Shown here: piece by piece, positions 6,746-8,401 of the stretch
Position numbering within the stretch: the stretch's first letter is position 1
How the letters are laid out: each line of letters starts with the position of its first letter
From: Promethearchaeota archaeon
Lineage (GTDB): Archaea; Asgardarchaeota; Lokiarchaeia; Sigyniarchaeales; Promethearchaeaceae
Reading direction: 5' to 3'
Assembly: GCA_014729055.1 (NCBI GenBank)
Contig: WJKO01000599.1
Span: forward strand, 1 to 8,401
Length of the DNA stretch: 8,401 bases
Notes under the pieces: model-generated
Databases searched by the model: none
Told to the model about the DNA's origin: nothing
What the model saw: the letters and a program-made list of their open reading frames with translations, nothing else
Made by a program: the position numbers and the translations under genes

Positions 6746-7504
6746 TTAAACATATCCTCTATGAAGGTAATAGCATGCTCCGATTAAACATAACCATCCT
6801 ATTAAAGAATAGATTGTAACGCCAGCAAACAGAGAATCAATAGCAAATAACACAATCATAACAATAGCGAATCCTGCAGCGGTAGCAATTGATCGAAATC
6901 GTACTTTATATTCTTCTTCATCGATTTTTACCTCAGAGCGCACGGAATTTATTAAAACCAGCATAAAAATATACATTGTAACTATCATATGGATAACGGT
7001 AAACAGAAAACTGATATCGCTGATGAGAATACGTAAGATCATAGCAGTTCCGGTTGAGCCGATTTCTAAGATAGCGATAATTAAGACTTGTTTATTTCTT
7101 TGCTCTTTTTCAATTGATTTTTCATAATATATTTCCAATGTAAACCAATAATAGATAATATTACCCAATCCATTGAAAAAAAATGCAAGACCCATTCCAA
7201 TATATGTTTTCTCAGTGCCAGGACTGAATAAATATTCCCATCCTAATAATATATCAAAACTCGAAAATAGGGTCGCTAAAAGATACAGAACAAACATGAT
7301 CATCAAGTTACGAGTAATTACTTTTCTCTTTTGTTTGTATTTTCCAATCATTGCGATGACAATTGTTCCTAACGCGACAATAACAATCATTTTTACTATT
7401 GGACTGAGAATATATCCAACTTCATCACTTAGTTCTCCAAATTGTTGAAATAACATAAATCTTGATACGATGAAATGCTTTTTAACTGCTTCGCAAAAAC
7501 TCAT
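6746..7504 (-). CDS. Seven-helix membrane protein of unknown function
   Basis: A 252-residue protein with about seven hydrophobic helices, near residues 32-53, 66-88, 102-124, 138-160, 164-187, 204-223 and 230-248. Loops are basic or charged (KYKQKRK at 55-61, EKEQRNK at 132-138, VKIDEEEYKVRF at 192-203). No transporter, receptor or enzyme motif that I know is visible, and I cannot name the family. The ATG at 7504 is the first in-frame start and lies 65 bases from the divergent start on the other strand. It is first in the minus-strand row and 31 bases before the sulfatase gene, so co-transcription with it is likely. A role in import or sensing of the sulfatase substrate is a guess from position only. 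Confidence 0.75.
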   Translation of the reverse strand: MSFCEAVKKHFIVSRFMLFQQFGELSDEVGYILSPIVKMIVIVALGTIVIAMIGKYKQKRKVITRNLMIMFVLYLLATLFSSFDILLGWEYLFSPGTEKTYIGMGLAFFFNGLGNIIYYWFTLEIYYEKSIEKEQRNKQVLIIAILEIGSTGTAMILRILISDISFLFTVIHMIVTMYIFMLVLINSVRSEVKIDEEEYKVRFRSIATAAGFAIVMIVLFAIDSLFAGVTIYSLIGWLCLIGACYYLHRGYV

Positions 7505-7520
7505 TTTTTATTTTTTATGT

Positions 7521-7531
7521 TTTATTTTAAT
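7521..7531 (-). promoter_or_regulatory. Possible TATA box for the minus-strand gene row
   Basis: On the minus strand ATTAAAATAAA lies 17-27 bases before the ATG at 7504, preceded by GCG-containing sequence in an otherwise A/T region. It would drive the 7-TM, sulfatase and downstream genes, with a very short or absent leader. The AT-rich background weakens the call. Confidence 0.3.
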
Positions 7532-7541
7532 CGCGTTTTTC

Positions 7542-7551
7542 TTATTAAATA
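7542..7551 (+). promoter_or_regulatory. Possible TATA box for the methyltransferase-like gene
   Basis: TTATTAAATA lies 19-28 bases before the ATG at 7570, which fits an archaeal TATA box with a leaderless transcript. No ribosome binding site is seen between it and the start (GAAAAATTAGTAGAAAT). The two opposed boxes in this 65-base region would sit back to back, so the two directions may share regulation. Confidence 0.35.
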
Positions 7552-7569
7552 CGAAAAATTAGTAGAAAT

Positions 7570-8401
7570 ATGGAGAGCCGAGAGAGAGTATTAAAAGCAT
7601 TTAATCATGAGGAACCAGATCGTGTACCTCTATTTTGCCAATCTGTGATGCCAGAATTTAATCAACATCTTATGGATAGGTGGGAAGATGATATTGGTGA
7701 GGATGACATTTTCTTTTTAGGTGGACGCGATTTTACTATGCTTAAAAAACTTGGTTTTGATTCTGCGTGGGGAGGTGGGGGTATTGGCGTTTGGTATCCT
7801 AAAGAAGTGCTCGAGGAAAATCCGTTACCAAAACCCAAGCTTGGTCAAAACGAACATTTAAACATGGATGGAAAAATAATAAAGACTGCTACCTTGAACA
7901 AACATAAACAGACTTGGTATGTGAAGCCATATTTGACAACAGAGGAAAAAGCCGACAATTGGTATGACAATTATTTTAACGTAGAATGGCAATTTCAAGA
8001 TAATTCTGTTGACTTTGTGAATCAGCATATTGAAATGATGAATATGAATGAATTTGTGCCAACATGTGGGCTTCAATCAATATTAGAGCCAATTTGGGAA
8101 GGATTAGGTCTTGCGTTACTTGCAAAACTTATAAGGAAAAAAAGAGAAAAACTGAAACGATATATTGAATTGCGCACTAAGCGTGCTGTCATTCATTCGA
8201 AATTAGCGGCACAAACGGATTATGACGTTTACAATATATGCGACGATACTGCATTCAAGCATAACACAATTATAAATCCAAAAATCCATCGCGAATTAGT
8301 TATTCCAGCATATAAAGAAATAATAAAACCTATACGAGACGCAGGGAAAAAAGTATTTTTCCATTCCGATGGTTTTACTGAGCCCTACTTCGATGGATTA
8401 A
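7570..8401 (+). CDS. Uroporphyrinogen decarboxylase-like / corrinoid methyltransferase-family protein, 5' part
   Basis: The frame is open from ATG 7570 to the right edge, giving 277 residues of an unfinished protein. The start MESRERVLKAFNHEEPDRVP is the classic N terminus of the uroporphyrinogen decarboxylase (UroD) superfamily branch that holds MtaA/MtbA/CmuA-type methyltransferases. VYNICDDTAF (224-233), INPKIHRELVIPAYKEII (238-255) and KKVFFHSDG (260-268) follow the usual order of that branch. Methyltransferases there bind zinc through an H-x-C pair; here His265 is followed by Ser-Asp, so the Cys ligand is absent. Zinc-dependent methyl transfer as in MtaA is therefore doubtful, and the enzyme may be one of the many uncharacterised UroD-like proteins. 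True haem-pathway UroD is unlikely. It is transcribed away from the sulfatase row. The family is confident; the reaction is not. Confidence 0.85.
   Translation, partial: MESRERVLKAFNHEEPDRVPLFCQSVMPEFNQHLMDRWEDDIGEDDIFFLGGRDFTMLKKLGFDSAWGGGGIGVWYPKEVLEENPLPKPKLGQNEHLNMDGKIIKTATLNKHKQTWYVKPYLTTEEKADNWYDNYFNVEWQFQDNSVDFVNQHIEMMNMNEFVPTCGLQSILEPIWEGLGLALLAKLIRKKREKLKRYIELRTKRAVIHSKLAAQTDYDVYNICDDTAFKHNTIINPKIHRELVIPAYKEIIKPIRDAGKKVFFHSDGFTEPYFDGL

Noticed and set aside
7173..7448. Plus-strand open frame within the 7-TM gene
   Set aside because: It is antisense to a strongly membrane-like coding sequence; no independent support.
7858..8076. Minus-strand open frame of 72 codons inside the methyltransferase-like gene
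   Set aside because: The plus strand here encodes clear UroD-family sequence from 7570 to the window edge; the minus frame has no recognisable protein features.

Overview
The window looks like AT-rich archaeal DNA, most probably from an Asgard (Promethearchaeota, Lokiarchaeia-like) genome. The evidence is indirect. Genes lack clear Shine-Dalgarno sites and often have TATA-like boxes about 20-35 bases before the start codon. One protein looks like the longin-type small proteins of Asgard archaea. Another combines an ectodomain caspase-like fold, thrombospondin type 3 repeats, one membrane segment and a C-terminal zinc ribbon. No rRNA, tRNA, CRISPR array or insertion sequence was seen.

Layout. 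At the left edge (2-580, +) is the 3' part of a CE15-type glucuronoyl esterase. It converges on a row of minus-strand genes. Read in the direction of transcription (right to left) these are: a 7-TM membrane protein of unknown function (7504-6746), a Cys-type sulfatase without a signal peptide (6714-5239), a longin-like protein (5159-4332), an anaerobic sulfatase-maturating radical SAM/SPASM enzyme (4324-3134), and a large caspase-like transmembrane protein (3069-607). Gaps are 31, 79, 7 and 64 bases, so much of the row may be co-transcribed, with possible internal promoters before the longin-like gene and the caspase-like gene. From a 65-base divergent region, the 5' part of a uroporphyrinogen decarboxylase/corrinoid methyltransferase-like gene (7570 onward, +) runs off the right edge.

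How the genes fit together. The sulfatase carries the CTPSR signature whose cysteine is converted to formylglycine, and the maturase that does this without oxygen is two genes downstream; this link is solid. CE15 esterases and sulfatases both act on acidic or sulfated polysaccharides, so the region may be part of a glycan-use locus, but that is inference.

Most notable point. The caspase-like gene is interrupted by one in-frame TAA (2227-2229). The catalytic His (SGHG) lies before it and the catalytic Cys (DACFSG) lies 17 codons after it. The reading frame is otherwise open and well conserved on both sides, and a CUB-like domain sits inside the protease fold. This is a recent pseudogene, a sequence error, or a readthrough case.
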